A DNA stretch of 52,862 bases from Streptomyces aurantiacus (GTDB lineage Bacteria > Actinomycetota > Actinomycetes > Streptomycetales > Streptomycetaceae), in assembly GCF_001418335.1 (NCBI RefSeq), contig NZ_LIPP01000115.1, forward strand, positions 1-52,862, in the 5' to 3' direction. Below are positions 1 to 7,799 of this stretch, one piece after another. The position numbers and the translations under genes are program-made. Below the pieces are notes generated by a model. That model saw only the letters and a program-made list of their open reading frames with translations. It did no database searches and was not told the origin of the DNA. Numbering within the stretch: position 1 is the first letter of the stretch; each line of letters begins with the position of its first letter.

Positions 1-47
1 CAACGCGGCCGTCGATTGACGGCGCTCGTCAATCGACGGCCGCGTTG
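1..47. promoter_or_regulatory. Perfect 21-bp inverted repeat, likely operator of the ArsR-type gene
   Basis: Positions 1-21 and 27-47 are exact reverse complements around a 5-nt centre (GCGCT); the inner arms read GTCGATTGACG / CGTCAATCGAC. The dyad ends 26 nt before the ATG at 74, where an autoregulatory operator of an ArsR-type protein is expected. A terminator of a gene ending left of the window is an alternative, but there is no T-run. Function is inferred from position. Confidence 0.6.
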
Positions 48-73
48 TCAGTGGCGGGGTGCACCATGAGGGC

Positions 74-1177
74 ATGAGCGTGACCATCGACATCTCCGGG
101 CTGCGCCAGGAGCGGGTGGCTGTGGTGCCCTCGCCCCTGGCCGAGTTGTGCATGGCACTGCACGCGCTGGCCGAGCCGGGCCACCACCCCGGTCTCCAGG
201 GCTGGGTGACCGGAGTGACCGCCCGGCTCGATCCGCATCTCGCCGACCGGATGTGCGAGGCCGACTTCCTGTGGCGGTCGACGTTCTCCGACTTGTTCCT
301 GCCGTACGCGGCGGCGGGCGGCGCCGCGCTCCCGGGTGCCACGCTCGGCGAGGAGCTGGACCTGCTCGACAAGCTGACCGACGAACAGTTCGTGGACGCG
401 GCCCTGGAGTTCACCTGCGCCCTCCCGTACGACACGCAGGGCGCCGGCGCCCTCGCCGACGCCGCGTCCCGCCGCCGGGCCCTGATGCTGGCCGCCGCGC
501 GCGGACCCGGGCCCGCGGAGTTCACCGAGCGGCTGCTGGCCGACCCGCCGCGGATCCGGGCCTGGCTGCGGCAGTTCCTGGAGGACTGCGACGAGGCCTT
601 CTTCGCCGAGACCTGGTCCCGGCTGCGCCACCAGCTCGCCGCGGACGCCCGCCGCAAGACGGACCTGCTCAGACGCCGCGGTCTGGCCGAGGCGCTGGCG
701 TCGGTGTCCCCCGCGGTGGCGCTCGACGAGGCGTCCGGCCGGGTCGTCATCGACAAGCTGGGGCACGGCCACACCACGATCCGGGCCGGCGGTCTCCTGC
801 TCGTGCCGACGAGCCTCGGCTGGCCGCACCTCATGGTGCTGCACCGGTACGGCTGGCAGCCGGTGGTCCACTACCCGGCAGGCTCGCCCGAGCTGACGGT
901 CCCGAACTCCGTCGAGCAGCTGACCCTGCGGATGACGGCCCTGGCCCATCCGACGAGGATGCGGCTGTGCCGGAGTCTGGCCCGCAGCGCGTTCACCACG
1001 AGCGAGCTGGCGCAGAAGCACGGCATGACGCCGCCCGAGATATCCCGGCACCTGAGCGTCCTGAAGAAGGCGGGCCTGCTCACCACCCGCCGCCGCGGCC
1101 GGTACGTCCTGCACCAGCTGGACGTCGCGATGGTGGCCCGGCTGGGCAGCGACTTCCTGGAGGGCATCCTGCGCTGA
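74..1177 (+). CDS. ArsR-family transcriptional regulator (DUF5937 plus winged helix)
   Basis: A DNA-binding regulator of about 367 residues. The last ~75 residues form an ArsR winged helix: ALAHPTRMRLCRSL, then SELAQKHGMTPPEISRHLSVL as recognition helix, then the wing LLTTRRRGRYV. The N-terminal ~270 residues match the actinobacterial DUF5937 type that precedes such domains; its ligand is unknown. I use ATG 74 (MSVTIDISG) rather than GTG 59, which lies only 12 nt after the 21-bp dyad. No CxC metal site is seen in the helix region, so metal sensing is not implied. Such genes often sit beside a transporter; the left neighbour is outside the window. Confidence 0.85.
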   Translation: MSVTIDISGLRQERVAVVPSPLAELCMALHALAEPGHHPGLQGWVTGVTARLDPHLADRMCEADFLWRSTFSDLFLPYAAAGGAALPGATLGEELDLLDKLTDEQFVDAALEFTCALPYDTQGAGALADAASRRRALMLAAARGPGPAEFTERLLADPPRIRAWLRQFLEDCDEAFFAETWSRLRHQLAADARRKTDLLRRRGLAEALASVSPAVALDEASGRVVIDKLGHGHTTIRAGGLLLVPTSLGWPHLMVLHRYGWQPVVHYPAGSPELTVPNSVEQLTLRMTALAHPTRMRLCRSLARSAFTTSELAQKHGMTPPEISRHLSVLKKAGLLTTRRRGRYVLHQLDVAMVARLGSDFLEGILR

Positions 1178-1248
1178 CGCTCCGCTGTCGGCTCTGGACG
1201 GCGCCCAAGCCCCGCCCGTTGTCGGCTGCGGGCCGGTGGGGGCTGGTC

Positions 1249-1324
1249 GCGCAGTTCCCCGCGCCCCTGAAAAGCAGGGGCGCGGGGAACTGCGCAATCT
1301 TTTAGGGGCGCGGGGAACTGCGCG
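1249..1324. repeat. Dispersed hairpin repeat, copy 1 (complete dyad plus extra arm)
   Basis: Arm 1249-1268 (GCGCAGTTCCCCGCGCCCCT) pairs perfectly with 1276-1295 around a 7-nt loop, and a third copy of the right arm follows at 1304-1323. It lies between the convergent ends of the ArsR gene and the response regulator, so it probably works as a bidirectional terminator. The same 20-mer recurs at about 15702, 21970, 26123 and 40396. Confidence 0.8.
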
Positions 1325-1393
1325 ATCAGCCACGTCCGACCGGCAGCCGACAGCCCGCGCCGGCCCTCCGAGGCCTCACCGCGCCGCGCCCGC

Positions 1394-2068
1394 TCAGCCC
1401 TGCTGTCCCCCGGCCCGTACGACACCGGTCTCGTACGCGAGGACCACGACCTGGACGCGGTCGCGCAGGCCCAGCTTGGTGAGGATGCGGCCCACGTGGG
1501 TCTTGACGGTCGCCTCGGAGAGGACGAGCCGGGCCGCGATCTCACCGTTCGACAGCCCCTGCGCGACGAGGATCATGACCTCGCGCTCACGGCCTGTGAG
1601 CCGCTCCAGCTCCTTGCGCTGGGGCTCCTTGCCGGCGCTGGGCAGCAACGGCGCGAAGCGGTCCAGCAGGCGCCTGGTCGTCGAGGGCGCGACCACCGCG
1701 TCGCCGCTGTGCACGGACCGGATCGCGGTGAGGAGTTCGCCGGGCGGCACGTCCTTGAGCATGAAGCCGGAGGCACCCGCCTTGAGCCCCGAGAAGGCGT
1801 ACTCGTCCAGGTCGAAGGTCGTCAGGATCAGCACCTTCGGCGGGTTCGGGTCCGAGCAGATGCGGCGGGTCGTCTCGACGCCGTCCAGTTTCGGCATGCG
1901 GACGTCCATCAGGACCACGTCGACCTCCGCCCCGCGCAGTACCTGCAAGGCCTCCACACCGTCGCCCGCCTCCGCCACGACCTCCATGTCCGGCTGGGCG
2001 GCGAGCACCATCCGGAACCCGGTACGCAACAGCGCCTGGTCGTCGACGAGCATCACGCGGATCGGCAT
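1394..2068 (-). CDS. NarL/FixJ-family response regulator
   Basis: A 224-residue two-component response regulator. The receiver domain starts at MPIRVMLVDDQ; Asp55 in LMDVRMP is the expected phospho-acceptor, with the conserved Lys in FMLKDV. The C-terminal LuxR-type HTH reads LTGREREVMILVAQGLSNGEIA then SEATVKTHVGRILTKL. It lies 38 nt downstream of the sensor kinase gene on the same strand and is almost certainly co-transcribed with it. The regulon is not visible from sequence. Confidence 0.95.
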   Translation of the reverse strand: MPIRVMLVDDQALLRTGFRMVLAAQPDMEVVAEAGDGVEALQVLRGAEVDVVLMDVRMPKLDGVETTRRICSDPNPPKVLILTTFDLDEYAFSGLKAGASGFMLKDVPPGELLTAIRSVHSGDAVVAPSTTRRLLDRFAPLLPSAGKEPQRKELERLTGREREVMILVAQGLSNGEIAARLVLSEATVKTHVGRILTKLGLRDRVQVVVLAYETGVVRAGGQQG

Positions 2069-2106
2069 GGGGAGGTCCTCCGGGTCGGTTCACATATGTG
2101 CACGTG

Positions 2107-3309
2107 TCAGTGGGCGGGCTTGAGCGGAAGCAGGGCGCTGATGCGGAAGCCTCCGCCAGGACGCGGCCCGGCGTCCAGGGTGCCGCCGACCATGCCGATG
2201 CGCTCGCGCATACCGATGAGGCCGTGGCCCTGGCCGTCGACCCCGCCCTCCTCGTACAGCTCGTGCGGGGCGCCCTTGCCGTCGTCCTCGACGAGCAGGC
2301 CGAGGCCGTCGTCGAAGTAGACCAGGCGCACACTCGCGCCCGTGTTCGGCCCCCCGTGCTTGCGGGTGTTGGTGAGGGCCTCCTGCACGATGCGGTACGC
2401 GGTCAGCTCGACCCCGCTGGGCAGGGGGCGCGGGGTGCCCTCGATCTTGAAGTCGACGGGGAGGCCGGAGGTCCGGCACTGCTCGATCAGGTCGTCGAGC
2501 TGCTCCACATCGGGCTGCGGCACGTACTCGCCGGACTCCTGGTGCTCGCCGGTGCGCAGGACGCCGAGGAGGCGGCGCATCTCCGCGAGAGCCTGCCTGC
2601 CGGTGCCGGAGATGGTCTCCAGGGCCTTCTTGGCCTGGTCGGGCGCGGCGTCGAGTACGTACGCGGCGCCGTCGGCCTGGACCACCATCACCGAGACGTT
2701 GTGCGCGACCACGTCGTGCAGCTCACGGGCGATCCGCGCGCGCTCGGCGGCGACCGCGACCTTGGCCTGCGCCTCACGCTCCTTCTCCAGCCGGGCGGCC
2801 CGCTCCTCCAGCTGCGCGAAGTAGGCGCGGCGGGTCCGCAGGGAGTCGCCGAGGACCCAGGCGAGGGCGAAGGGGACCGTCTGGAAGACCACTATCGCGA
2901 CCTGGCCGCCGGCGCTCGAATGCTCGTCCGGCCAGCGCAGCTGCGCCAGCGGGGCCGCGCACAGGCCGGCCGTCAGGGCGAGCCGGGACGCCCAGCGGGT
3001 GCCGTTCGAGGCGACCGTGTAAACGATCACCAGCAGCGCGAAGTCGGCGGCCACCATCGGCATGTCCAGCAGCAACTGCGCCGCGCCCATGGTGCAGCCG
3101 AGGATCAGCATCACCTCGGGCAGGCGTCTGCGCAGCGCGATGACCAGGCACAGCAGCACGGTGATCGGGATCGTGACGACCGGAACGTCGGTCCCCGATT
3201 CCGCCGGATCGGCCGTTCCGCCCACGACCGAGATCCCGAACAGGACCACGGCCCAGAAGCCGTCGACCCATGTCGGGTACCTGCGGAAAAAATCATAGAG
3301 ACGCTGCAC
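2107..3309 (-). CDS. Sensor histidine kinase, HisKA_3 type
   Basis: A 400-residue membrane kinase, partner of the response regulator downstream. The N-terminal ~155 residues hold several hydrophobic segments (about 17-31, 43-60, 66-80, 88-100, 110-122, 137-153), followed by a coiled region rich in Glu/Arg. His198 in ARELHDVVAHN is the phosphorylated residue of the HisKA_3 family. The HATPase core shows DDGLGLLVEDDGKG and GHGLIGMRERIGMVGG. There is no large extracellular domain, so the signal is probably sensed in or at the membrane. The start is GTG; the next gene upstream is divergent, leaving 171 nt for promoters. Confidence 0.95.
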   Translation of the reverse strand: MQRLYDFFRRYPTWVDGFWAVVLFGISVVGGTADPAESGTDVPVVTIPITVLLCLVIALRRRLPEVMLILGCTMGAAQLLLDMPMVAADFALLVIVYTVASNGTRWASRLALTAGLCAAPLAQLRWPDEHSSAGGQVAIVVFQTVPFALAWVLGDSLRTRRAYFAQLEERAARLEKEREAQAKVAVAAERARIARELHDVVAHNVSVMVVQADGAAYVLDAAPDQAKKALETISGTGRQALAEMRRLLGVLRTGEHQESGEYVPQPDVEQLDDLIEQCRTSGLPVDFKIEGTPRPLPSGVELTAYRIVQEALTNTRKHGGPNTGASVRLVYFDDGLGLLVEDDGKGAPHELYEEGGVDGQGHGLIGMRERIGMVGGTLDAGPRPGGGFRISALLPLKPAH

Positions 3310-3449
3310 GTAACCCAGCGTAGGGAAGCGTGCTGTGCCCAGGGGTCAACCGGAGGGTCGATCCGTAACCGCTGCTTGTACTCCCCAAGGTGGAGGCCGC
3401 CCTGAACCCGGCGCTCAGGACCTGTCCCAGGTCCGGCCCGGCCCTGGCC

Positions 3450-3503
3450 TAGCCTGGCGCGGTGACATCGATGCCGAGCGGTGGTGGGCGCAGTGGAGCG
3501 TGA
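3450..3503 (+). promoter_or_regulatory. Possible leaderless promoter with 13-codon ORF overlapping the midA start
   Basis: TAGCCT at 3450-3455 resembles a -10 box and lies 6 nt before GTG 3462. That GTG opens a 13-codon frame ([13 protein letters not shown]) ending at TGA 3501-3503, which overlaps the candidate starts of the methyltransferase (GTG 3481, 3484, 3493) in another frame. It may be a leader peptide, or a sign that the true gene start is upstream of a frameshift. No good -35 is seen. Confidence 0.25.
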
Positions 3504-4569
3504 GGCGGCGGACGGCGTGCGCGGGTGGCGCCCGGCGACCGAGGAAGCGCTGTACGGGCCCCGCGGTTTCTACCGTCGGCCCGAGGGACCCGCGGGCCAT
3601 TTCCGCACCTCGGTGCACGCGTCACCGCTGTTCGCGGGGGCAGTGGCCCGCCTGCTCCGGCTCGTCGACGAGGCGCTCGCCCGACCCGCCGAACTCGCCT
3701 TCGTCGATCTGGGCGCGGGGCGCGGCGAACTGGTGACCGCCGTCCTGCGAGCGCTCCCCGCCGAAGTGGCCTCCCGCGCGCGTGGGTACGCGGTCGAGCG
3801 CGCCGCCCGCCCCGCCGGACTCGACCACCGGATCGAGTGGCTCCCGGAGCCCCCGCCGGGCGTCACGGGGCTCCTGTTCGCCAACGAGTGGCTCGACAAC
3901 GTGCCGGTGGACGTGGCCGAGGTGGACGCGTACGGGGTGCCCCGCCTCGTCCTCGTGGGCCCGGACGGGACGGAGTCCCTCGGGGAACCGGTGGAGGGGC
4001 CGGACGCGCGGTGGCTGGAGACCTGGTGGCCGCTCACCCCCGCCGGCCGGCTCCCTGACGAAGGTCTCGGTACCGAAGGCCTCCGTGCCGAGATCGGTCG
4101 TCCCAGGGACGCCGCATGGGCGGCCGCCGTGGCAGGTCTCCGCCGTGGTCTCGCCGTCGCCGTCGACTACGGCCACAGCGCGGGCGCACGGCCGCCCTTC
4201 GGAACGCTCACGGGCTTCAGGGAGGGCCGCGAGACGGCACCCGTGCCGGACGGCTCCTGCGACATCACCGCCCATGTGGCGCTGGACGCGTGCGTCCTGC
4301 CCGGCGGCCGGCTGCTGAGCCAGCGGGAGGCACTGCGGGCGCTGGGCGTGAGCGGGGACCGGCCGCCCCTGGCCCTGGCCTCCACGGACCCCGCGGCCTA
4401 CGTACGAAAGCTCGCGGGCGCCGGCGAGGCCGCCGAGCTGACCGCCCGCGGCGGGCTCGGTGACTTCGGCTGGCTGATGCAGCCGATCGGCATCCCGGAC
4501 CCGCTGCCGGATCCGCTGCTGGACCCGCTGCCTGACCCCCTGCCGGACGGAGAACAGCCCTCTACGTAG
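3481..4569 (+). CDS. SAM-dependent methyltransferase, MidA (COG1565/NDUFAF7) family
   Basis: A 362-residue class I methyltransferase. MidA hallmarks are [21 protein letters not shown] (about 39-59), SAM motif [13 protein letters not shown] (74-85), and [12 protein letters not shown], the equivalent of the family's post-I loop. The mitochondrial homologue NDUFAF7 dimethylates an arginine of NDUFS2, the homologue of NuoD, and here the convergent neighbour 22 nt away is a nuoD. I infer that NuoD2 is the substrate. The N-terminus is uncertain (see the short overlapping ORF). The C-terminus carries a DPLP-type tandem repeat absent from the core fold. Confidence 0.85.
   Translation: MVGAVEREAADGVRGWRPATEEALYGPRGFYRRPEGPAGHFRTSVHASPLFAGAVARLLRLVDEALARPAELAFVDLGAGRGELVTAVLRALPAEVASRARGYAVERAARPAGLDHRIEWLPEPPPGVTGLLFANEWLDNVPVDVAEVDAYGVPRLVLVGPDGTESLGEPVEGPDARWLETWWPLTPAGRLPDEGLGTEGLRAEIGRPRDAAWAAAVAGLRRGLAVAVDYGHSAGARPPFGTLTGFREGRETAPVPDGSCDITAHVALDACVLPGGRLLSQREALRALGVSGDRPPLALASTDPAAYVRKLAGAGEAAELTARGGLGDFGWLMQPIGIPDPLPDPLLDPLPDPLPDGEQPST
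4498..4545 (+). repeat. 12-bp in-frame tandem repeat, 4 copies (DPLP units)
   Basis: Four imperfect copies of GACCCGCTGCCG at 4498-4509, 4510-4521, 4522-4533 and 4534-4545 encode [16 protein letters not shown] near the end of the methyltransferase. This looks like slippage expansion in a tolerant tail. Confidence 0.85.
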
Positions 4570-4591
4570 AGCCCCTACACGTAGCAGGCTC

Positions 4592-5743
4592 CTACTTGTC
4601 GATGTCTCCCACCACGAAGAACAGCGACCCCAGAATCGCCACCATGTCCGAGACCAGCGTCCCCGGCAGCAGTTCGGTGAGCGCCTGGATGTTGTTGTAC
4701 GAGGCCGAGCGCAGCTTCAGCCGGTACGGGGTCTTCTCGCCCTTGCTGACGAGGTAGTAGCCGTTGATGCCGAGGGGATTCTCGGTCCAGGCGTACGTGT
4801 GGCCCTCGGGGGCCTTCAGGACCTTGGGGAGCCGCTGATTGATGGGGCCGGGGGGCAGTTCCGCGAGCCGGTCCAGGCAGGCGTCCGCGAGGTCGAGCGC
4901 GTTGTACGTCTGCTCCAGGAGGCACTCGAAACGGGCCAGGCAGTCGCCCTCCTGGCGCGTGACGACCTTCAGCGTGTCCTGGAGCTCTCCGTACGCGAGG
5001 TAGGGCTCGTCCCGGCGCAGGTCGAAGTCGACGCCGGAGGCGCGCGCGATCGGCCCGCTCACCCCGTAGCCGTGCACCGCCTCCGGGGAGAGCACCCCGA
5101 CGCCCCGGGTACGGCCCCGGAAGATCTCGTTGCCCAGCACCAGGTCGTCGAACCGGCCCATCCGGGAGCGCACCCCGGAAACGGCCGCACGCGCGCGCGT
5201 GGCCCAGCCGGCCGGAAGGTCCTCCTTGAGGCCTCCCACCCGGTTGAACATGTAGTGCATGCGCCCGCCGGAGACCTCCTCCATGACGTGCTGGATCTCC
5301 TCGCGCTCCGAGAACGCGTAGAAGATCGGGGTGATCCCGCCCAGCTCCAAGGGGTACGACCCGAGGAACATCAGGTGGTTCAGGACGCGGTTCAGCTCCG
5401 CGAGGAGCGTGCGCGTCCACACCGCGCGCGGGGGCACCTCCATGCCGAGCATCCGCTCCACACCGAGGACCACACCCAGCTCGTTCGAGAACGCGGAGAG
5501 CCAGTCGTGGCGGTTGGCGAGCATGATGATCTGGCGGTAGTCGCGCGCCTCGAAGAGCTTCTCCGCGCCCCGGTGCATATAGCCGATCACCGGCTCGGCG
5601 TGCTGGATCCGCTCACCGTCCAGGACGAGCCGCAGCCGCAGTACGCCGTGTGTGGACGGATGCTGGGGCCCGATGTTGAGCACCATGTCGGTGCTCTCCG
5701 CCGCGCCGCCGATACCGACCATGGTCTCCGTCGTGGGAGTCAT
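4592..5743 (-). CDS. nuoD2: NADH-quinone oxidoreductase subunit D (orphan second copy)
   Basis: The 49-kDa-type subunit of complex I, which helps form the quinone-binding site in the peripheral arm. Recognisable segments are [54 protein letters not shown] and [15 protein letters not shown]. With the start at ATG 5743 ([10 protein letters not shown]) it is 383 residues, somewhat shorter than usual full-length NuoD. No other nuo gene is in the window, so it is an orphan paralogue of the kind known in Streptomyces. Arg58 in HRGAEK aligns with Arg85 of mature NDUFS2, the NDUFAF7 target, and the MidA gene is adjacent. Confidence 0.93.
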   Translation of the reverse strand: MTPTTETMVGIGGAAESTDMVLNIGPQHPSTHGVLRLRLVLDGERIQHAEPVIGYMHRGAEKLFEARDYRQIIMLANRHDWLSAFSNELGVVLGVERMLGMEVPPRAVWTRTLLAELNRVLNHLMFLGSYPLELGGITPIFYAFSEREEIQHVMEEVSGGRMHYMFNRVGGLKEDLPAGWATRARAAVSGVRSRMGRFDDLVLGNEIFRGRTRGVGVLSPEAVHGYGVSGPIARASGVDFDLRRDEPYLAYGELQDTLKVVTRQEGDCLARFECLLEQTYNALDLADACLDRLAELPPGPINQRLPKVLKAPEGHTYAWTENPLGINGYYLVSKGEKTPYRLKLRSASYNNIQALTELLPGTLVSDMVAILGSLFFVVGDIDK

Positions 5744-5774
5744 GGGCACAGTGTCTCGTACGTACGCTTGCGGC

Positions 5775-6323
5775 ATGGAGACGGGGACCTCGCACGACGC
5801 GGGGCAGACAGCGGGGCAGACGGCGGAGCGGGCAACAGGGCCGTCGGAGCCCACGGCGGACGAGCCGGTGTGGATCGGGCTCCCGCCGGGGCTGCTGCGG
5901 ATGCGACGGCTGTTGCTGGTGGTGTGGCTGGGACTGCTGGCCATCGGTACGGGGCTGCTGCTCGGCCTGCTCGTCGGGCCCGGCTGGGCGGCGTTCGCCC
6001 TGGTGCCGTTGGCGCTGCTGCTGGGCGGCTGGTCGATGCTGGGGCGCAACTGGCGTTCCTGGCGCTATGCCGAGCGGGCGGACGACCTGCTGATCAGCCG
6101 GGGTGTCCTGTGGCGCGAGGAGACCGTCGTGCCGTACGGGCGCATGCAGTTGGTCGAGGTCACCTCCGGCCCCGCGGAGCGGTACTTCGGGCTGGCGAGC
6201 GTGCAGCTGCACACGGCCGCCGCGGCGACGGACGCCTGCATTCCGGGGCTCGACCCGGCGGAGGCGGAACGTTTGCGCGACCGGCTCACCGAGCTGGGCG
6301 AGGCCCGATCGGCGGGGCTGTGA
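5775..6323 (+). CDS. PH-domain membrane protein (bacterial PH, YdbS-like)
   Basis: A 182-residue protein with a Thr/Ala/Glu-rich N-terminus, two adjacent hydrophobic segments (about 43-80) and a bPH_2 domain: [28 protein letters not shown] followed by LASVQLHT. The family is membrane-anchored and of unknown biochemical role. I use ATG 5775 ([10 protein letters not shown]), which leaves 31 nt to the divergent nuoD2 start. The stop overlaps the GTG start of the next PH gene by 4 nt, so the two are translationally coupled and probably act together. Confidence 0.85.
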   Translation: METGTSHDAGQTAGQTAERATGPSEPTADEPVWIGLPPGLLRMRRLLLVVWLGLLAIGTGLLLGLLVGPGWAAFALVPLALLLGGWSMLGRNWRSWRYAERADDLLISRGVLWREETVVPYGRMQLVEVTSGPAERYFGLASVQLHTAAAATDACIPGLDPAEAERLRDRLTELGEARSAGL

Positions 6324-7699
6324 CGACGCCACCGGGCGCCCCCGAGAACGTACGGGAGGACGCGCGGGGGGACGTACGGGACGGGACCGCGCCGGCGGGG
6401 AAGGCCACGCCCGTGCTGCGTGAGCGGCGGCTGCATCCGGTGACGCCGTTGCGGCGCGCGTGGGCGCCGGTCGCGGTGATCGCCGGGTGGGCCGTGCACG
6501 ATCCCGACCAGGCGCAGCGGCAGCTGACCCGGCTCACGACGACCATGCTGCTGACCGCCCTCGCCGCCGCCGTCCTGGGAGCCGCCCTCTACGGCTTCCT
6601 GAGCTGGTGGTTCACGCACTTCGCGGTGACCGACACCGAACTGCGCATCCGTACCGGCCTGCTGTTCCGGCGCACCGCGCACATCCGGCTCGAACGGATC
6701 CAGGCCGTCGACGTCACCCAGCCGCTGCTGGCCCGCGTGGCCGGTGTCGCCAAGCTCAAACTCGACGTCGTCGGGACCGACAAGAAGGACGAGCTGGCCT
6801 ATCTGGGCCAGGAGGACGCCCGGGTGCTGCGGGCCGAACTGCTCGCACGGGCCGCCGGTTTCGCACCCGAGACGGCGCACGAGGTGGGCGAGGCACCGGT
6901 CCGTCAGCTGCTGCACGTCCCGGCCGGGTTCCTGGCCGTCTCGCTCCTCCTGACCGGGGCCACCTGGGGAACGCTGGCCGCCGCCGTCGTCGTACCGCCG
7001 CTGCTGTGGTTCGCCACCCACAGCGTGTGGACGGTGCTCGCGACGGCACTGCCCCTGCTGGGCGCGGCGGGCGCGAGCAGTGTGGGGCGGTTCGTCGGCG
7101 AGTACGACTGGACGGTGGGCGAATCGCCGGACGGGCTCCGCATCGACCACGGCCTGCTCGACCGCACGCACGAGACGGTGCCCCCAGGGCGCGTCCAGAC
7201 CGTACGCATCGTCGAGCCGCTCCTGTGGCGGCGGCGCGGCTGGGTCCGGGTGGAGCTGGACGTGGCGGGCTCGGCCAACTCCGTACTCGTACCGGTCGCT
7301 CCGCGCGAGGTCGCCGAGTCGGTCGTCGCGCGGGTGCTGCCGGGGGTGACCGTGCCGGGCACGCTCGCCCGGCCACCGCGCCGGGCGGGCTGGTGCGTGC
7401 CGTTCTGGTGGCGGGGTTACGGGCTCGCCGTGACCGACACGGTGTTCGTGGCCCGGCACGGGCTGCTGCGCCGCAGCATCGCGCTCGTACCGCACGCCAA
7501 GGTGCAGAGCGTGCGCCTGGTGCAAGGGCCCTGGAAGCGCCTCAGGGGGCTCGCCGACGTCCGCGTGGACACGGGGGCCAACAAGACCGTGACAGCCCGG
7601 CTGCGGGACGCCTCGGAGGCGGCGGAGCTGCTGTACGCGCAGGCGGACCGTTCACTCACCGGCCGACGCGAGGCCCGGCCGGACCGCTGGATGGCCTGA
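6320..7699 (+). CDS. PH-domain membrane protein with three PH units (YdbT-like)
   Basis: A 459-residue partner of the preceding gene, starting at GTG 6320 inside GTGA. Three bPH units are visible: VTDTELRIRTGLLFRRTAHIRLERIQ, then GLRIDHGLLDRTHETVPPGRVQTVR, then VTDTVFVARHGLLRRSIALVPHAKVQ. Hydrophobic pairs at about 75-97 and 205-258 separate them. This matches the YdbS/YdbT pair arrangement of Gram-positives. The function is unknown; a membrane-surface or envelope-stress role is only inferred. A strong terminator begins at its stop codon. Confidence 0.85.
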   Translation: MTTPPGAPENVREDARGDVRDGTAPAGKATPVLRERRLHPVTPLRRAWAPVAVIAGWAVHDPDQAQRQLTRLTTTMLLTALAAAVLGAALYGFLSWWFTHFAVTDTELRIRTGLLFRRTAHIRLERIQAVDVTQPLLARVAGVAKLKLDVVGTDKKDELAYLGQEDARVLRAELLARAAGFAPETAHEVGEAPVRQLLHVPAGFLAVSLLLTGATWGTLAAAVVVPPLLWFATHSVWTVLATALPLLGAAGASSVGRFVGEYDWTVGESPDGLRIDHGLLDRTHETVPPGRVQTVRIVEPLLWRRRGWVRVELDVAGSANSVLVPVAPREVAESVVARVLPGVTVPGTLARPPRRAGWCVPFWWRGYGLAVTDTVFVARHGLLRRSIALVPHAKVQSVRLVQGPWKRLRGLADVRVDTGANKTVTARLRDASEAAELLYAQADRSLTGRREARPDRWMA

Positions 7700-7726
7700 G
7701 GGCAGCGGCAACGAGCCGCTGCCCTC
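7698..7726. terminator. Intrinsic terminator after the PH-domain genes
   Basis: GAGGGCAGCGGC (7698-7709) pairs perfectly with GCCGCTGCCCTC (7715-7726) around AACGA. The left arm includes the last bases of the TGA stop. The downstream strand is GT-rich, not a T-run, as is common in Streptomyces. The facing gene ends at 7800. Confidence 0.85.
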
Positions 7727-7733
7727 GTGTTCT

Positions 7734-7778
7734 GTTCTCGGCACGTCGGTTCTCGGCACGTCTGTTCTCGGCAGCCGG
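7734..7778. repeat. 15-bp tandem repeat, 3 copies, between convergent genes
   Basis: The unit GTTCTCGGCACGTCG occurs at 7734-7748, with one change at 7749-7763, and diverged at 7764-7778. It is non-coding and sits in the spacer between the two gene ends. Confidence 0.8.
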
Positions 7779-7799
7779 ACAGGGCCTGAGGGACAGCCC

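Noticed and set aside
4799..6319. A plus-strand frame of 966 codons (4799-7699) could be read as one very large protein.
   Set aside because: Its first ~500 codons lie antisense to nuoD2 and over another PH frame, with low-quality composition. Only the part from GTG 6320 has family similarity.
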